The notes under the pieces were generated by a model. It did not search any database. It was given only the letters and a program-made list of their open reading frames with translations, and was not told the origin of the DNA. DNA of 64,000 nt from Prosapia bicincta (Eukaryota > Arthropoda > Insecta > Hemiptera > Cercopidae), in assembly GCA_036971475.1 (NCBI GenBank), contig JBAIZL010000005.1, positions 172,130,386 to 172,194,385 of the forward strand, written 5' to 3'. The translations under genes were made by a program, and so were the position numbers. Below are positions 27,000 to 40,095 of the stretch, one piece after another (positions within the stretch are counted from its first letter, which is position 1; each line of letters opens with the position of its first letter).

Positions 27000-27080
27000 C
27001 TTGTATTTGTTGATTCCATGTTCACGTGAGCTACTCGTTTTCACTAAACATTTGTAAATATTTACAAGTGTTTAGCAAAT
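27000..27080 (-). mobile_element. Penelope-like family II pseudo-LTR end fragment
   Basis: Minus-strand copy of the outer end (agtagctcacgtgaacatgg, ...caaatacaag). It lacks the ribozyme block. Confidence 0.65.
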
Positions 27081-28084
27081 ATCTTGTCATACATATATTG
27101 CTTTAGTAATACTCCATTAGACACTTAATTTTTCATTCCTATTCTCTGCATATTTTTACATTCCTTTTTTTACCCTCCCACATATTGAAGGGATGATTAA
27201 TTTTTAAATTATTATTATTATTTTTTATTATTAATTAAGTGATAATAAACACCAACTTGCAATCAATAATTTATTTTCCATGTTCTGATTAAAATCATTA
27301 TCGCTAATTGTAACTACTTGAATTCTCAATAAAATTATTATTGATTATGAGTTAGTGTTTGTTATTATTTTTACCCATAAATTAAGATCAAATTTTAGCA
27401 TTTCATTAATAGTTTGGAGTGAAAGCATCAATTGTGGAAACATATACAGACTGAGATTCAAAAGTCATGTACACTAACATAATCAGGTTTTAATGATTTA
27501 TTATTACTTTTTACTTTATATTGACATAACATATATAACATTTTTTCCATGTTGCTCTTGAGCTCAAGTTCAAAAGTTTTGAAACTAGGCAGAATAAAAA
27601 AAAATTACACTTATTAAAAGTTTCTGCAGGTATATAATTGAGGCACAAACTGTCTAAAAAATATATGAAGGGCTGCCTACCTATTAATTTAATGTTTTAA
27701 GTACATAGGTTTTGGGCCTTTCTGTATATTTCATAGTTTGTGGAGGAAGCTTTGTAAAAGAAACAATAATAATATTTATTATGTCCTTGAATTTGTATCA
27801 TGTGTTACGTTTTTCAATCTCAATATTATGTACATTTTACAAATATTATATTAATATACTGTATTATGAATTTTATTAGTAGTTTTTAGTAAACTCATAA
27901 TATCTATCAGGTATAATTAATGTTGAGCAAATGTTGCTGTGTTAATATATATTTTATTTTTACAATAACTTCAGGCAGTTTTTATTAAATGTGAAAACTG
28001 GATAAAAATAAAGTTATTTTAGACTTTAAAAACATTTCAAGAAGCTATGACTTTTAGTGAAACTTTTATGTTTAAACTTAATAC

Positions 28085-28195
28085 TTTTATTCTCTTGAAT
28101 TTTGTAGTCCATTATGTTCGGTGAATCTTAATTAATCACTCTAACATTAGTTTATGACCATCCGAACTTTAAATTTTGTAAATTAGTACTTTTAT
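28085..28195 (-). mobile_element. Penelope-like family I pseudo-LTR end, solo fragment
   Basis: About 100 bp matching the outer end of the pseudo-LTR at 40834-40930 (gaattttgtagtccatta ... gaactttaaattttgtaaa). It contains no ribozyme core. Confidence 0.7.
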
Positions 28196-30129
28196 GTTTA
28201 TACTTGGTAATATAACTTATAATTAAACTTATAAACATCCTGTTTCACTCAGTTTAAAAATTTTTTTCTTCAACTATAACTTTAGCCAGTTTAAATATTA
28301 CAAGGTTTAATCATAAAATATCTCAATTTAATTCCTACCAATTGTGAACTTGAAATTTAGTAAGAATAAATAACAAATTATTTTGTATATTATTTTAATT
28401 TTTGAAGCATTAATGTAATAACATTATATTTTTATAAAGTGTGTGATTAAATTGTTTTTATTAAGCCAATATTAGTTGTTGATAATTTATACATATTTTT
28501 TATTTATCTAAAAACAGGTTAATAAACATACTAGTTGCTTTAACAAATATTTGCAAATAACCTAACTAATCTCTTTTTTACAGCTTTTCAGCTTCAGAAC
28601 ATTTTATTTCTAGGTTTCATTTTAATTTTGTAACATTATATTAATAAATAACCATTATTAAAATTCATTATTCATTTTTTAAATGATTTATATTTTGAGT
28701 CTCCTCTTTTGTCAGAATATTGCTTTAATGAGATGATTTATATTTGCTTTAAATCCAAATTAAAGTATTAAATAAATAACATGAAGTAGTTAAAATAGTA
28801 TCACAAATTTGTAAAATAGCCAAATATAAAGTGAACTGTAATTAATTCTATGTTCAAAAGTATTTCAACACCCTATTGGATTAATGTAGTTCAAACAAAA
28901 TAAAAAATTATTATTATTAAAATGAGGTTTAAGAACTATTATTTTTTTTTTAATGTGATCATCTCTGAGGTAAAATTTATTAGTTAATATCTAGCTAAAA
29001 TGCAGGTGTGAGTTTATTGCAGGATACACCACCACAGGTACACTTTTTCCATAAGTACTATTGAAATATTATTATAAGACCATAAGTGTGTCATTATTAT
29101 TGGCTATAAAGAATAGGAAACTATTATGAAAGTAAAAACATAACTTTTTGGTCTGAAAATATATGGAATAATCAATGTTATCACTTGAAGCAAACCTTAA
29201 TATCAAAAACTCTTATCAGACAGAGGTTGATTACTTGTGTAAGAAATAAAAGGTGGGCATCATATCTATGTATGGAATGTCTTTGTACAGAGAAAAAATA
29301 ATTATGGCATTTCTTGGGAAAGGTTTGGATGTTAAGTAGGCCTGATTAAGTAGTTAGAAATGTGTGTTATATGCCCTCAGTAGTAGCTGTTTGTTAAGAT
29401 TCTTTCACTTTGCTTCTTAAAGTATTCTTTTACTTATACCTAAGTCTTGTTAAATGATCAATTAAATTGCCCTTCCTCCAAAATAAGTCATTATGAAAAG
29501 TTGCCTGATGGATGGAAATGATGCATTAAAACATTTTCTTTCAACATTAAAATAACCATATGCATATTTTTTTTTAAATACAGTAATGCATTATTAGAAA
29601 CAAAATTGGTTATTGTGAGGTTTGTTTATTGAATGAAACAAGTGCTAAACTCATTAACGTTTTTATAACTTCAATTTCCGCATTTACTCTTTTGCTGCAG
29701 AATATTAAAAGGACAAGTGATTATAGAAGCAGACAATCTAATATTTTATGCTCAGCATTTGTAACAACAAAAACTAACATTATTTCGTAACTATTAGCTT
29801 GCCTCCATTATAGAGTAATATGTAGAAAACATCCATACTCTTATTAAGTGATACATGATTCTTATATCCAATGCCATTGCTACAAATACATGTAATAAAC
29901 AGTCATAAAAATTAATATTTGTAATGTTTTGGATGTTTTTAAAAAATGATATTTTCGATACGTTTATAATACTGATTTCAAACATGTAGCTAGTTTTTTT
30001 CTAACATGTCAGATTTTTAAACCAAATTTTTATAATGTAATAAATTTTATATACGAGAGATAAAAATAAATTACAATAACTTTTTTTATAAAAAATGTAT
30101 CTAAACATACAAATTTAAAAGTATTTTTT

Positions 30130-30380
30130 TCTAAATAATCGCCTTTTTTCAATACATTTTTGGTACCATAGTAATTTTTTTTTATTCAGTGTCACACCAC
30201 TCTGATACCATACTGGTTAGCTAACTTTTAAAGTCTTATTTCCAATCATCCTCGTTTGCAAAAAAATCTTTCCCCAAAATGTTATTTCAGCTGCGGAATT
30301 TAGTGGAAGGTCAGAGGAGTAAGGCGGATGTACGAAAATATCCCATAGAGACTCTTCAAGCAGGTCTTGGGTTTTGGAAG
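30130..30380 (-). pseudogene. Mariner transposase C-terminal fragment
   Basis: Minus-strand translation LWDIFVHPPYSSDLPLNSAA followed by ANEDDWK and SEWCDTE parallels 'HPPYSPDLAPSDYHLF ... WL ... FYDTG' of mariner transposases. Stops and substitutions are present, including loss of the DF/DYHLF core. No ends identified. Confidence 0.55.
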
Positions 30381-30897
30381 AAATATAGCTTAAGCAATTT
30401 TTTAAATAATATTTTTCCTCGATGACAAAAATGTATAAAATATTTATGAATAAAAACGAAAATTGAAAAGGTACTAAAACTCGTTTAACAAACGGACTGA
30501 TAGGTTAGAATTCGTATCTAGTTGTCTATTATTATTTACTTGCAACTACAGTAGTGTATCGTGTCATCGATTCGGCAGCTCGGCTCCACACAAACTCTAG
30601 ATTACACATGATACGGCAGAAACAACGAGCTCCTCACATTCGGCAATGTATTGTGGGTGTTTCGTATTGTAATAAAGTAAGAGATTTAGTGCATATTAAT
30701 CATATATTTTTTTTGTTTTAATAGTGATTATTGAACCTATATGATGTGAATTTTTTTAACAAGAAGTTGTAAAGCTCAAGTGTTTTGTTTTCTCTCGCCT
30801 CCGAGCAACATTCGGCACAGTTTCGCATGTTTTGTTTCATAACAATTAATGAATATTTATTATAGTTTTTATTAATTCATTTAATAATACAACTATA

Positions 30898-31990
30898 TGA
30901 TGTCAACATTTAAAAGCAAGCAAGAGGTTGATTGTGTTTACTGCGATTGTCTGGGGTGGCATGATAAACTAGCCTCAAATACATCAACTAAAAATGGAGG
31001 TGAATGACCTAGATAGAAAAATCAAGCCAGATATCGGGATTTTCATTCCTAAAGGTACTGATTTTGACTTCTAATAGGACTTTAGATGAACTGACAGATG
31101 ATCCTGATGAGCCCTCTAATAAAATTATAAGGGGTTGGAAAAGAAGATAGGCATAATGTTGAGTTGATATTTCATAAAGAAAATTCACCTCGTACTAGTA
31201 GTGGTTGACCTAGTGTTCTTATTGATATAACTAATATTTGTGTTCAAGTTGATTGTCCTATGTTTCCTATTGATATAGGCCTGCCTAATATGGCTGTTCA
31301 AGTCGATAGTAATACAGATATTAAAACAACTTATCACCCATATATCAGGCAATTTTAAGGCTAAACGAAAGATTTACTGAAATTTTACAAAACAATCAAA
31401 CCAAGCTGCCACAGAAAGAAATCAAGCATACTGAAATCACTTCTTGCCCAACCATTCCAGAAATAGAGGAATTTGAAGCACAACTCAAGCTTATTACAGT
31501 TAGCAAATCAGTTACTCAAATATGTAGTCTGATCCCTTGCCTTATTGAAGAATCAGGAATGATCAAGTGTGTTCCGTTTATTACAAATTCAAAACTTGGG
31601 TCTAAAGACGTAGCAGTTTTAAAGTCAGGTTAATTTAGTCAGTTTTCTGTGCCAGAAGAACAACAATTACTTCAGGAAAACATTTGGTAGTCTTAAAAGA
31701 CATTTAATAGATTGTTCAAAATCTAGTGCTCATAAATGGTGTTGTGACTTTTTAGGATCATTATAAATTTAAAAAATCAATGAAGAACATGAGAAAAATA
31801 TTTGGTAAAGCTTAGGATAGGTAGGAAAGCTTACACTTTCATTAAAGAAGGTAAAGAGAGCAAGTTTTTTGAAAGGCTATTGAGTCTAAATGCTATAAAT
31901 AATATTGATATTGGTGAACTCAACCATTCCAGGGAATTTTATACACAGTTCTGAAAAAACATATTTTTTACAATGAAGTCAATAAATATA
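30898..31990 (+). pseudogene. Decayed coding remnant, probably a transposable element
   Basis: Plus-strand pieces begin STFKSKQEVDCVYCDCLGWH (a C-x2-C...H pattern) and continue through ELTDDPDEPSNKIIRGWKRR to SLKRHLIDCSKSSAHKWCC, separated by many stops and frameshifts. The 'F-x-x-LKRH...SxxH' tract resembles BED/TTF-like zinc regions of transposon proteins. I cannot name the family. CG-rich flanks at 30560-30660 may be a terminus. Confidence 0.35.
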
Positions 31991-32544
31991 GATTTTTCAA
32001 ATAACACATCCTGCAAAAAATCAACTACCTTTAGTGTCTATTAAAGCAAATAAAATAACAGAACTACACAGGACTTTCTAAATTACTTGTCTGATTACTT
32101 TAGTTGATGGTGTTCAAACCTGTATAATCATTGACATTTCTCTGTAGCACTTCTAACAACGGCGAAACCCTTTTGAAAAAAAATGAAATCTGCCCTTGAC
32201 AATTTTAATATGAAATTAGAATCCAACTGAATGGAATGTCTTTTGACTAGCAATATTTTGACGTTTTAATTACAAAATTATTACATTGGTAATAATATAG
32301 AATTTACGTAAGCTCTAGTATGCCTCTATCTATATGTTCCATAACTTTTGGGGAAATCTGAGATGTCCATAAATGGGGTTGGGGGTTGGGATATTGAGGG
32401 TAAAAATATTTTCTGCACCCCCTGGTTTCTGAGTATGACAAGGAGTAAGCAACCGTTGTAGTGGAACAAAGAAACTTGTTTTGTCAACTTCACTCTTCTG
32501 TTTTGGATCGCCATTTTGAGATTACACAGAACCTCACAACAGTG

Positions 32545-33060
32545 TGCAGCTTTGATCGTGTTCCCACGAGGTAGGTTGTTTCCTCCTAGAACATTGTTGC
32601 CATGACCAATTTAGTAGATTCAACAGCTTTTTCTTTTTTTGGTGTTGGCTCTTTCTTTCCTTTCCATACCATGCTCTGGCTTTTGGATTCAGGCTACAAG
32701 TCATGTATCTGTGTCTCAGTCCTGGTCACTATTCGGTTGAATAAACCATCTCCTTCATTGTCAAAAAATTGCTGAAATTGCAATGCTGCATTGACTCTCT
32801 GCTCTTTGTGGTGTTCTGTAATCAGGCATGAAACCCATCTTGCACACACATTTGACAGATGTAGATTGTCAGAAATAATCTGTGAAGTGAAACGCAGCTT
32901 ATTTTCATATTAGGAGACAGTTAAGATAGAATCTCATCAACCGTTAGGGGCTGATGGGTGTCAATGACTTTTCAGAGATCAGAACCATTGGCTTTGACAA
33001 TGCCTTATCATAAACACTACACAACTTGCTATGAATTTCAGTCGTCATTTTTATTTTTTG
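32545..33060 (-). pseudogene. Mariner transposase fragment (second family)
   Basis: Minus-strand translation includes MTTEIHSKLCSVYDKA, NVCARWVSCLITEHHKEQR, FFDNEGDGLFNRIVTRTET, PESKSQSMVWKGKKEPTPKK and, in another frame, LPRGNTIKAAHCC. The order and spacing match mariner transposases (CARWVPRLLT ... IVTGDETW ... LPRGTTIN). The first catalytic Asp context GDET reads RTET here; stops and frameshifts confirm it is dead. Confidence 0.75.
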
Positions 33061-33239
33061 ACAAGAAACAAATAACACCATTAACTTATGATCTGATGAT
33101 AGGATCAAATGGAGAATCCATAGTTGATAGAGCCTGACTGCCCGATCAATCGATGCAAGGGTATAGGAATTATCAACACAAATTCCCCACGATTTTCTGA
33201 CATTTCCTGCCTACCAAGGATGTCATAACCTTTAATTTG

Positions 33240-33500
33240 TTATACAATATCAAGAGCACATTGGTACAATATATTACAATAAAACTATTGGCAAAAATAT
33301 CCAATACCACAAAAAAAACTAATATTACAGGTTACCTAAGATTAACCCTTATGTACATTTGGAAAACCATATCTTCATCATCGGAATATAATTTTGTAAT
33401 AGGACCCTGATGATGATGACATGGTCATTTAAATATACATAGGGTTTTAAACTTTGATAACTATAATATTAGTTTTGTGGTTGGCTATTAGGTTTTTAGA
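33240..33500 (+). mobile_element. Small hammerhead-bearing Penelope-related copy
   Basis: Homologous over its length to the 276-bp insertion at 43386-43661 (shared tatcaagagcaca, caccacaaaa, acctaagattaa, ccctgatgatgatgacatgg). Terminal parts are mutually inverted around the ribozyme core (33407-33429), where GAAA has become TAAA. Confidence 0.65.
33403..33436 (+). ncRNA. Hammerhead motif, sister of 43538, decayed
   Basis: ACC / CTGATGA / T / GATGAC-ATG-GTCATT / TAAA for GAAA / TATACAT / A / GGGT. Cleavage-site A is better than in the sister copy but G12 is lost. Confidence 0.55.
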
Positions 33501-33829
33501 GAATATTTTTACTTTAATTTATTTTGAATATGGTTTCACTGTAGAATGACATTATAGATTACAATAAATACAATTTTAAGACTGCAGAAAATGAACTATT
33601 ACATAACTCTAAAAATTACCATAAGAAAAACATAAATAGCCATTAATGTAATAATAATACAGTAACCTAAAAACTACAAATCATATTCAGCTAGCAAAAT
33701 TATTTTTATATTACTGCTTATAACACAAACAAGCAAAATTAATTAATAACAGCAGAGTGAGTTTATAAATTGTGCATATGGTTATCCAAGTAAAAACAAT
33801 AAGATAAATCTGTAAATTTATTGACTCAC

Positions 33830-34025
33830 CTTATCTAATAGTTTAGGCCCTTTGTTTGAAGTTGAAGCCTCTATTTTCTCAACTTGATCTTCAACATTTC
33901 TAAAGATTCTGTCCCAGTTGACCTTAATATAGCCATTGTGGTTTGCAACTTGTAACATTATAATTCCACCACCTACAGATACTGCTGCTACTTTCCCCAC
34001 TTTCATCATCAAGTACCCAGTGACC
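33830..34025 (-). CDS. Fundc1: FUN14 domain-containing protein, coding exon 2
   Basis: Central exon carrying the core of the FUN14 domain, residues 57-122 of the assembled protein. It reads W|VTGYLMMKVGKVAAVSVGG, then GIIMLQVANHNGYIKVNWDR, then a charged amphipathic stretch ending KGPKLLDK. The glycine-rich membrane segment followed by the NHNGY-x5-W motif is the family signature. The acceptor is tttttag|G at 34026/34025, where one G completes Trp57. The donor is AAG|gtgagt at 33830/33829, leaving phase 0. Both alternative downstream exons begin in phase 0 with V-x-K-F, so either can follow without a frame change. Open frame running upstream of 34025 is intronic. Confidence 0.92.
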
Positions 34026-34897
34026 CTAAAAATAATAACATATAAGAGCCCAAGAAAGCAAACCATTTTATGTGACAAGTCTTAAATGTATATTATGTTT
34101 AATGTTAATATTTGTAAAAAACCTAAAACACCAACACTGTTGCTAATTTTGTCAAAATCACCTTTGTTAGAAAATGAAGAATTAAACAAACTTTTTAATA
34201 AACGGAACAAACAAGATTTTTTTAAATATTTACCATGACTAGCGTCTCAAAAGGTTTGTTCAATTATCTGAAATAAAAAATTTCAGGACAATAAATGAAT
34301 TTTTTCCAGTAAATGAACTCTACGTGCCTCAATAAGACTATAAAAAAGTACTTCTGAAGTTACTAGCATAGTTCAAACCTAGGTCCTAAGATACCAATGT
34401 CAAATATCCATTAATTGCAGTGTATTTCATCTCATTTGGGTACAATCTGTCATTGGTGAGAGTTAATATTAGATTTATACATTATATTTATAACCGAAAC
34501 GACACAATATACAACAATAAAACAAACAAATATAGACAAAATACATTCAATGTACTATTTCACAAATATCTTCTAAAGGAGAATGGTGGTTAAACACCTT
34601 GTATATATTTCCCTTGATACCCTGTATACAATTGATAGCCCTTCTACCCTTGATAGTATGTAGGTGTATTTCTCATTCCACAATAGACTATTTTCAAATA
34701 GGGCAGTAAATATTAAAAAATAATGCACTCTTAAATATTATTACTTATTTAATGAATAAAACTTAATCCTTCTACTGCCTAAAGGGTTTATCAAATTACT
34801 TAATAATGTTTAATAGGTATTTTATAATTTGTTCTTGAAAACTACTTCGAAAATATATTACAAAATTTATAACTGGGAAACAAGTACTGTATAGAGC

Positions 34898-35308
34898 ATG
34901 GGTTCCTAAACTGGGGGTGGGGTGAAGTCGTCAGGGGGGCACGAGACCAGTTGGAAAATAATAAGATGAATTAAATAAATTTAATATTATAGGAACAAAC
35001 TTGATGTTGCTAATGACTTGGATTGTGCCCCTACTAAAATATAACCTTAAACAGGCATGCTAGTGTAAAAAAAAAAATGCAAGCTCAAGCATCTCACCAA
35101 CAGGTTTTTCTTCTTGTCAGTTAAAATTTACCTTGCAAATTAAAACTTGAAATGTTATATCATGTTTCTTGTGAAAGTATGTATAAATAAATAGTTTTCA
35201 ATATATACAATATTTGATTCTTTTTTATATGCCCATACCATTTATTTATAGTGTAAAGTGGAGGGGGATTTCATCTCAAGAGGAGGGGGCATGAACCCAA
35301 AACTTTGG
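34898..35308. mobile_element. hAT-type MITE
   Basis: The 411-bp element opens with atgggttcctaaactggg and closes with an inverted cccaaaactttgg. Both subterminal parts are G-rich (aggggggcacg; ggagggggcatg), like common hAT MITEs. Direct repeats TATAGAGC / TATAGAGT (34890-34897, 35309-35316) fit an 8-bp target duplication. No coding sequence. Confidence 0.65.
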
Positions 35309-36024
35309 TATAGAGTAAACAAAAGTCATTATAACTTTTAATACTACTGCCTTTCAAAACATGTACAACAAATATTAAATAAAAAATAATTTTAAAAAAA
35401 GTTATTTTATGAAATAATTTTGGCATTTTACAATAAATTACATTAACTTCCTGTCTTGTTCCCCATAACTTAAGGCCTTAGTTTGTATTCACACAATTAT
35501 CTCAAAAACAATTGTTTGTTATTTGGCCCAATATTAAAAAAAGGCCAATCATTGGTGATAAATAAGTTGCTAAAATATTTCATATTATAGTTTATTGTTA
35601 ATGCGTACTTTAAATATAAACACTAATGTAATATTTCATATTAAACTTTTTTATTTTTATCAAATAGCACATAATGATAAAAACTGCTTGCAATATCACA
35701 CATAAATTTATAATGTTTGGAGGATATTTAAAATAATTAAATAAATTTGAACATCCATGTTATTCGATATCCTTCCTTATTCATTTTATGTAAAACAGTA
35801 TTACCTTAAAATATTAATTGTATAACTTGGTTATGTAATATTAAAAATAATAATTTGTTGCTGTATTCTTTTAATATGTAATTTACGTAATAAAAAAATA
35901 CATATTAGAAGTATTTTATTACAAATATAATGTATACTATATAACTATTCTTTGAACTTAGCTTGTGAGGTTATGTTAAAACAAATAAAAACATACACAA
36001 AACTCACAAATTAATCATTTATTA

Positions 36025-36065
36025 ACTCATACCCGTTTTAAAGACAAAGTCATCATCATCAGTGA
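36025..36065 (-). ncRNA. Hammerhead-like motif, decayed
   Basis: Minus strand CTGATGA (36062-36056) / T / GATGAC-TTT-GTCTTT / AAAA for GAAA, followed by ACGGGTATGAGT. Resembles the 43538 type; core damaged. Confidence 0.45.
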
Positions 36066-36433
36066 GTGTTACTACTACAATCTCTAACTTACAACTAGGG
36101 TGAAAGTAAAGTTACACTTTCATATTTATACAGTAGGTGTTGCCACGCCCACCTGTCAAAACAACAGTTATTAACCCTACTTTAAACATGATACATCAAA
36201 TAGAAATTTTATACCTAACTCAATAATTACAATAAGGTTTTTAACCATCCAACATAATTAAATATAAACCAAATAGATAATTAATATTTCAGTTTATTAT
36301 TATTTCAAGATTTTAACAAAAAAATACAATAAAATTTTCTTGTCACACTAATTACATTAATATAGAATTTTGAAAAGAGCCTGACTCATTATTTACAATA
36401 TTATTTTCATCCTATTAATATACAAAGTTTCCC

Positions 36434-37610
36434 ATGCATCCAATTCACTACACAATGTTTTTTAACAGGGTTACGTCCTCTACTTTAAATTCTTTATATT
36501 CCATGGAAATAGTAGAGGAAATGCTTAGAGTAGGACCGTATTCAACAATAAATCGAAATCCCATAGTAAAATTTACTAGAAATGTCAACGATATTTTAAA
36601 AAATTGTAAGTGTTGTGGATAGTGAACTAAAAAGAAAATAACTGTTACAAACCCATTATTACCATGTTTGCTTTGCTTACCAAAAGTCCATAAAAAAGAA
36701 AGAAAAATGTGACCAATAGTATCTGGAATTAATTCCCCAACATATTTATTTCCTAAATGGTTGATAACACGCCTCCAACAGTTTGTTCCGTCTCCATCAA
36801 TGGCAGTAAAACACACATATGAATTTGGTAATAAGGTTAAGGATTTATGTATTTTGTCTAATGAATACCTTGTTTCGTTTGATGTTCTATTTTTTTAACC
36901 AAGTGTACCCATAGATAAAACAGTCGACTTGATAAAAATGTATTTAGAAAATTCAGGATGTAATAGAAATGAAGTAGATGAATATATTTCACTTATTAAT
37001 TTATGTATGGTTCAAAATAGTTTCCAGTTTAACAATAAATTTTACATCCAGAAGGAAGGCACCGCTAAGGGTAACCCTCAATCAACTTTTTTATGAGTTA
37101 TTTAGAAATGAATGCTAAAAAGACCTTGGATTTTTTTAATGTGTTGGATCTATTTTCCTAGAGTGTGGCTGATATTTGTGGATCGTTTAAACAATGACAA
37201 TGTTTACAGTGTTTGACAATGAACAAAGCCTGGACAAGTTTTGTAACCCAATAAATGGGTATTTCCAAGTATAAATTTTACGGTTGCAATAGAGAAAGAG
37301 GCATGTTTAGCATTTTTAGATGTTCTAATATCAAGAATAAACAATACTTTAATTTTTAATGTTTATAGAAAACCAACACACACAAGCAGATATATCACCT
37401 GTGATTCATTTCACACAGTATCACACGAAAAAGCACTGTTTAATTCTAAGATGCATCGTTTAATTAATTTACCTTTATCAGAAGAAAATTATAAAAGCGA
37501 GCTGAATTACATTTATAGTGTAGCAACGTTCAATGGATACAGTAAAATGTTTATAGATGAAATCCACAAAAAGATGAAAAAAAAAGACAATAAGAAATCA
37601 GAGAAGTAGT
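36434..37610 (+). pseudogene. Penelope-like reverse transcriptase, degenerate
   Basis: Plus-strand pieces in RT order: PKVHK and PIVSGINSPTYLFPKW (36680-36770), SFDV with PSVPI (36875-36920), QFNNKFYIQKEGTAKGNPQ (37024-37080), WLIFVDRLNN where FVDD is expected (37165-37195), then AFLDVLIS and NVYRKPTHTSRY (37300-37400) and SVATFNGYSKMFIDEIHKK. These match Penelope-type RTs, including the YRKPTHT signature. The second catalytic Asp of FVDD is lost (FVDR) and multiple stops are present. Confidence 0.8.
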
Positions 37611-37666
37611 TGCAGTTTTTGTGTTGTACATTTTGAGGTTTTTATAAAAATTACACTTGTTTGTAT

Positions 37667-38175
37667 TATCTTTGCAAAAAAACCACTACTTACTGATTTA
37701 TTCAGCAAACGCATTCCGCGCTAGGTCAGTACATTTTTCAATAATTATGTGCTCAAATATAGTGTTTGATTGGGAGTGTGTTTTGTCATTTACAATGTGT
37801 TGTGGCTAGTATTTATGGTGTTTATATATCTCATAGTTTTCTACTGTGTTAAGTTTTTTGCTTTTATTGATGTAATGTAGTTAAAAAACTTAACACAGTA
37901 GAAAACTATGAGATATATAAACTTTATAAATACTAGCTACAACACATTCTAAATGACAAAACACACTTCCAATCAAACACTATATTTGAGCACATAATTA
38001 ACAACTACTCTATGAACAATAACACACCACAAAACAAAAATATACCACAGACTCACAACAACACAACACACCTGAGCAATAGTCTTGTCAGTAATTCACA
38101 GCATTGAAAAATGCGCTAACCTAGCTCAAGACGCTTCTGCTGAATAAATCAGTAAGTGGGGTTTTTTTTGCCAAG
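37667..38175. repeat. Inverted repeat of Penelope-like 3' coding and pseudo-LTR sequence
   Basis: Left arm from gcaaaaaaaccac to gtgttaagttttt (about 37674-37860); right arm mirrors it from aaaaacttaacac (37884) to about 38175. The right arm carries an insertion or retained block of about 110 bp (38005-38100) absent from the left. The right arm translates LNTVENYEIYKLYKY and HILNDKTHFQSNTIFEHII, the usual tail of a Penelope GIY-YIG protein. Confidence 0.8.
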
Positions 38176-38219
38176 ATAATACGAACAGAGAATTATGTTA
38201 ATAAAAGATAAAGGGAGGG

Positions 38220-38540
38220 GAATATGTAAAAATAACACACCATCCAACACTGTCTAATAAAATTAGAAAATCTCTAGGAAAAAACAGTAATTTGAACATG
38301 ACAATTGCCACTGCAAATAACGTAAAGAAGTTGTTAGGGAACCATAAAGACGCCATATCTAATGAAGAAAAGTCAGGAATCTACTACCTGAAGTGTAACA
38401 AGTGCTGTCTGAAATATATAGGTCAAACAAAGAGAAATATTAAAACGGGTTAAAGAACATTCTTCCCATGTTACATATAACAGGCCAGAAAAATCTGCAA
38501 TGGTGAAACATTATTTGCGTTTTGTGTATGTTTTTATAAT
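38220..38540 (+). pseudogene. GIY-YIG endonuclease fragment of a Penelope-like element
   Basis: Plus-strand SGIYYLKCNKCCLKYIGQTK then KEHSSHVTYNRPEKSAMVKH. The GIY and YIG boxes are intact and separated by the C-x2-C linker usual in Penelope proteins. It continues the element at 36434-37610 after the intervening inverted repeat. Confidence 0.78.
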
Positions 38541-39575
38541 GTATACTGATTAGTAGATAGCAAATATAACGATTTATTTTTCAAAAATGAATTACTGTAT
38601 GTTAATTCAATGAATTATAAACATGTAGCTAATAAGACATATATTGTACCAAATAAAGGCATTAAAAAATTTCTAAAATACCCCACTACGCCCATATGTA
38701 AAAACGGCACTGTACAAAAAAATTAATATATATTTTTAAAATCTGGCCAAATTTTGACTTTTCCATGCAGCAGTGAATGTATTACAATATATGTACAAAG
38801 TAACTGAAAAATACATATACTGAAAAAATATATTACAAAGTACATATGTACTTATTACAAAGCAAAATATATTTAAAAAGTATGTTTGCTTATAAGAAAA
38901 AGAAATGTTGACTTTCCTAGTGTTGACTGAACGACTCATGGGTATAATATGCATACAACTTGCATTGTGTTAAGAAAACTTGCAACCTTTATTGAATATT
39001 GTGAGTTGTTACTGTAAAATCTACTTGGACATGAATATTAAGAATGTATAAGGTTAGGTTTGGTTAATGAAAAATTATTGTAACAAGCTATCCCATTGCT
39101 GCATCCAAACTTAGGGTTAAAGACATTATATTTTGATAACCAAACCTTTGATAACTGAATAATCTAACTGATTATACAGTATATTATAAAGTAGGGACGA
39201 ATAATAATGTAAATTAGGAAAAAAAGTGTTCTATTTTACAAACATTTATTTCATATACAGACTGCCGTTTTCAGACTGACGTTTTATACTGACGTTCTTA
39301 TATTTTCAAATTTTATTCACCGTTTATATTATGCAATATTTGAAATCAATTCTGCAAAACCTGTTTTTTAATAATAAATAACAACAATAAAAATTAATTG
39401 AAGTGAAACTAATACTTATTAGAGATTAAGAAACAAGGAGTTGGAAAATTTCATTAGTGTATTGTGAGTTTAGTATTATCTAAAGACTATTTCTTTAGAT
39501 AGCAAGTAAGTAACTTACTACATATTCATTTTGATAAATAAACAGAAAATTTACTCAAAGACATCAAACATATAT

Positions 39576-39792
39576 TTCAGGATATATTTGAGTACATTTT
39601 TCTGCCTTTCCTAACTTCACAATATTTTCCCTGGTTTACGCGTTTCGGATTGACTCCATTTCCAAAACGTCAATCGTATTTAAGTCGAAGATTGATTCGT
39701 CTAGAAAACGGAGTCAATCTAAAACGTGTCAACAGAGGAAAATATTGTAAAGTTAACAAAGGCAGATAAATGTACTCACATATTCCTAACAA
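39576..39792. mobile_element. Penelope-like family V foldback
   Basis: Left arm atatttgagtacattttt ... ggattgactccatt and right arm aaaacggagtcaatct ... aaatgtactcacatattc, about 75 bp each, with a 35-bp centre. Related ends without the ribozyme block recur at 54160-54250. Confidence 0.78.
39634..39668 (-). ncRNA. Hammerhead-like motif with U3-A8 pair, family V
   Basis: Minus strand GTT / TTGGAAA / T / GGA-GTCAA-TCC / GAAA / ACGCGT palindrome / A / AAC. Stems are short but pair; position 6 is G. Confidence 0.48.
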
Positions 39793-40095
39793 AAAAAAAG
39801 ATAAGTATATTACGAATTTCATATATTTCAGGGTTTGAAATGGCCCCTATACATTTCCTGACAAATATACATTTCCTATGACAACACAACAAACAAATTT
39901 AACAGTATTAAAAATGGATACTGGAATGTAAAATGTTTAAATCTATCCCTCAATAAAATAAATATAATTTGCTTTAAAATATAAAAAAGGTACACTTGAT
40001 TTATTTTGAGAATTATTTTATAAAGAATAAGTTTAAATATACAACTTTTTGTATTGAAATTATAAGTATAATCGTTATACAGTTTAAATATTTAC

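Larger units (their letters stand above)
26000..30120. other. Intron sequence, mostly unique-looking AT-rich DNA
   Basis: Only the two Penelope scraps at 27000-27080 and 28085-28195 are recognised. No coding or RNA gene is visible. Confidence 0.5.

Noticed and set aside
29495..29530. Hammerhead at gcctgatggatggaaatg
   Set aside because: Core reads CTGATGG and there is no stem II; a chance similarity.
34026..34078. N-terminal extension MSHKMVCFLGLLYVIIFR of FUN14 exon 2
   Set aside because: It starts at a TTG, lies upstream of a clear acceptor (tttttag) and is intronic; exon 1 at 40265-40096 joins in phase.
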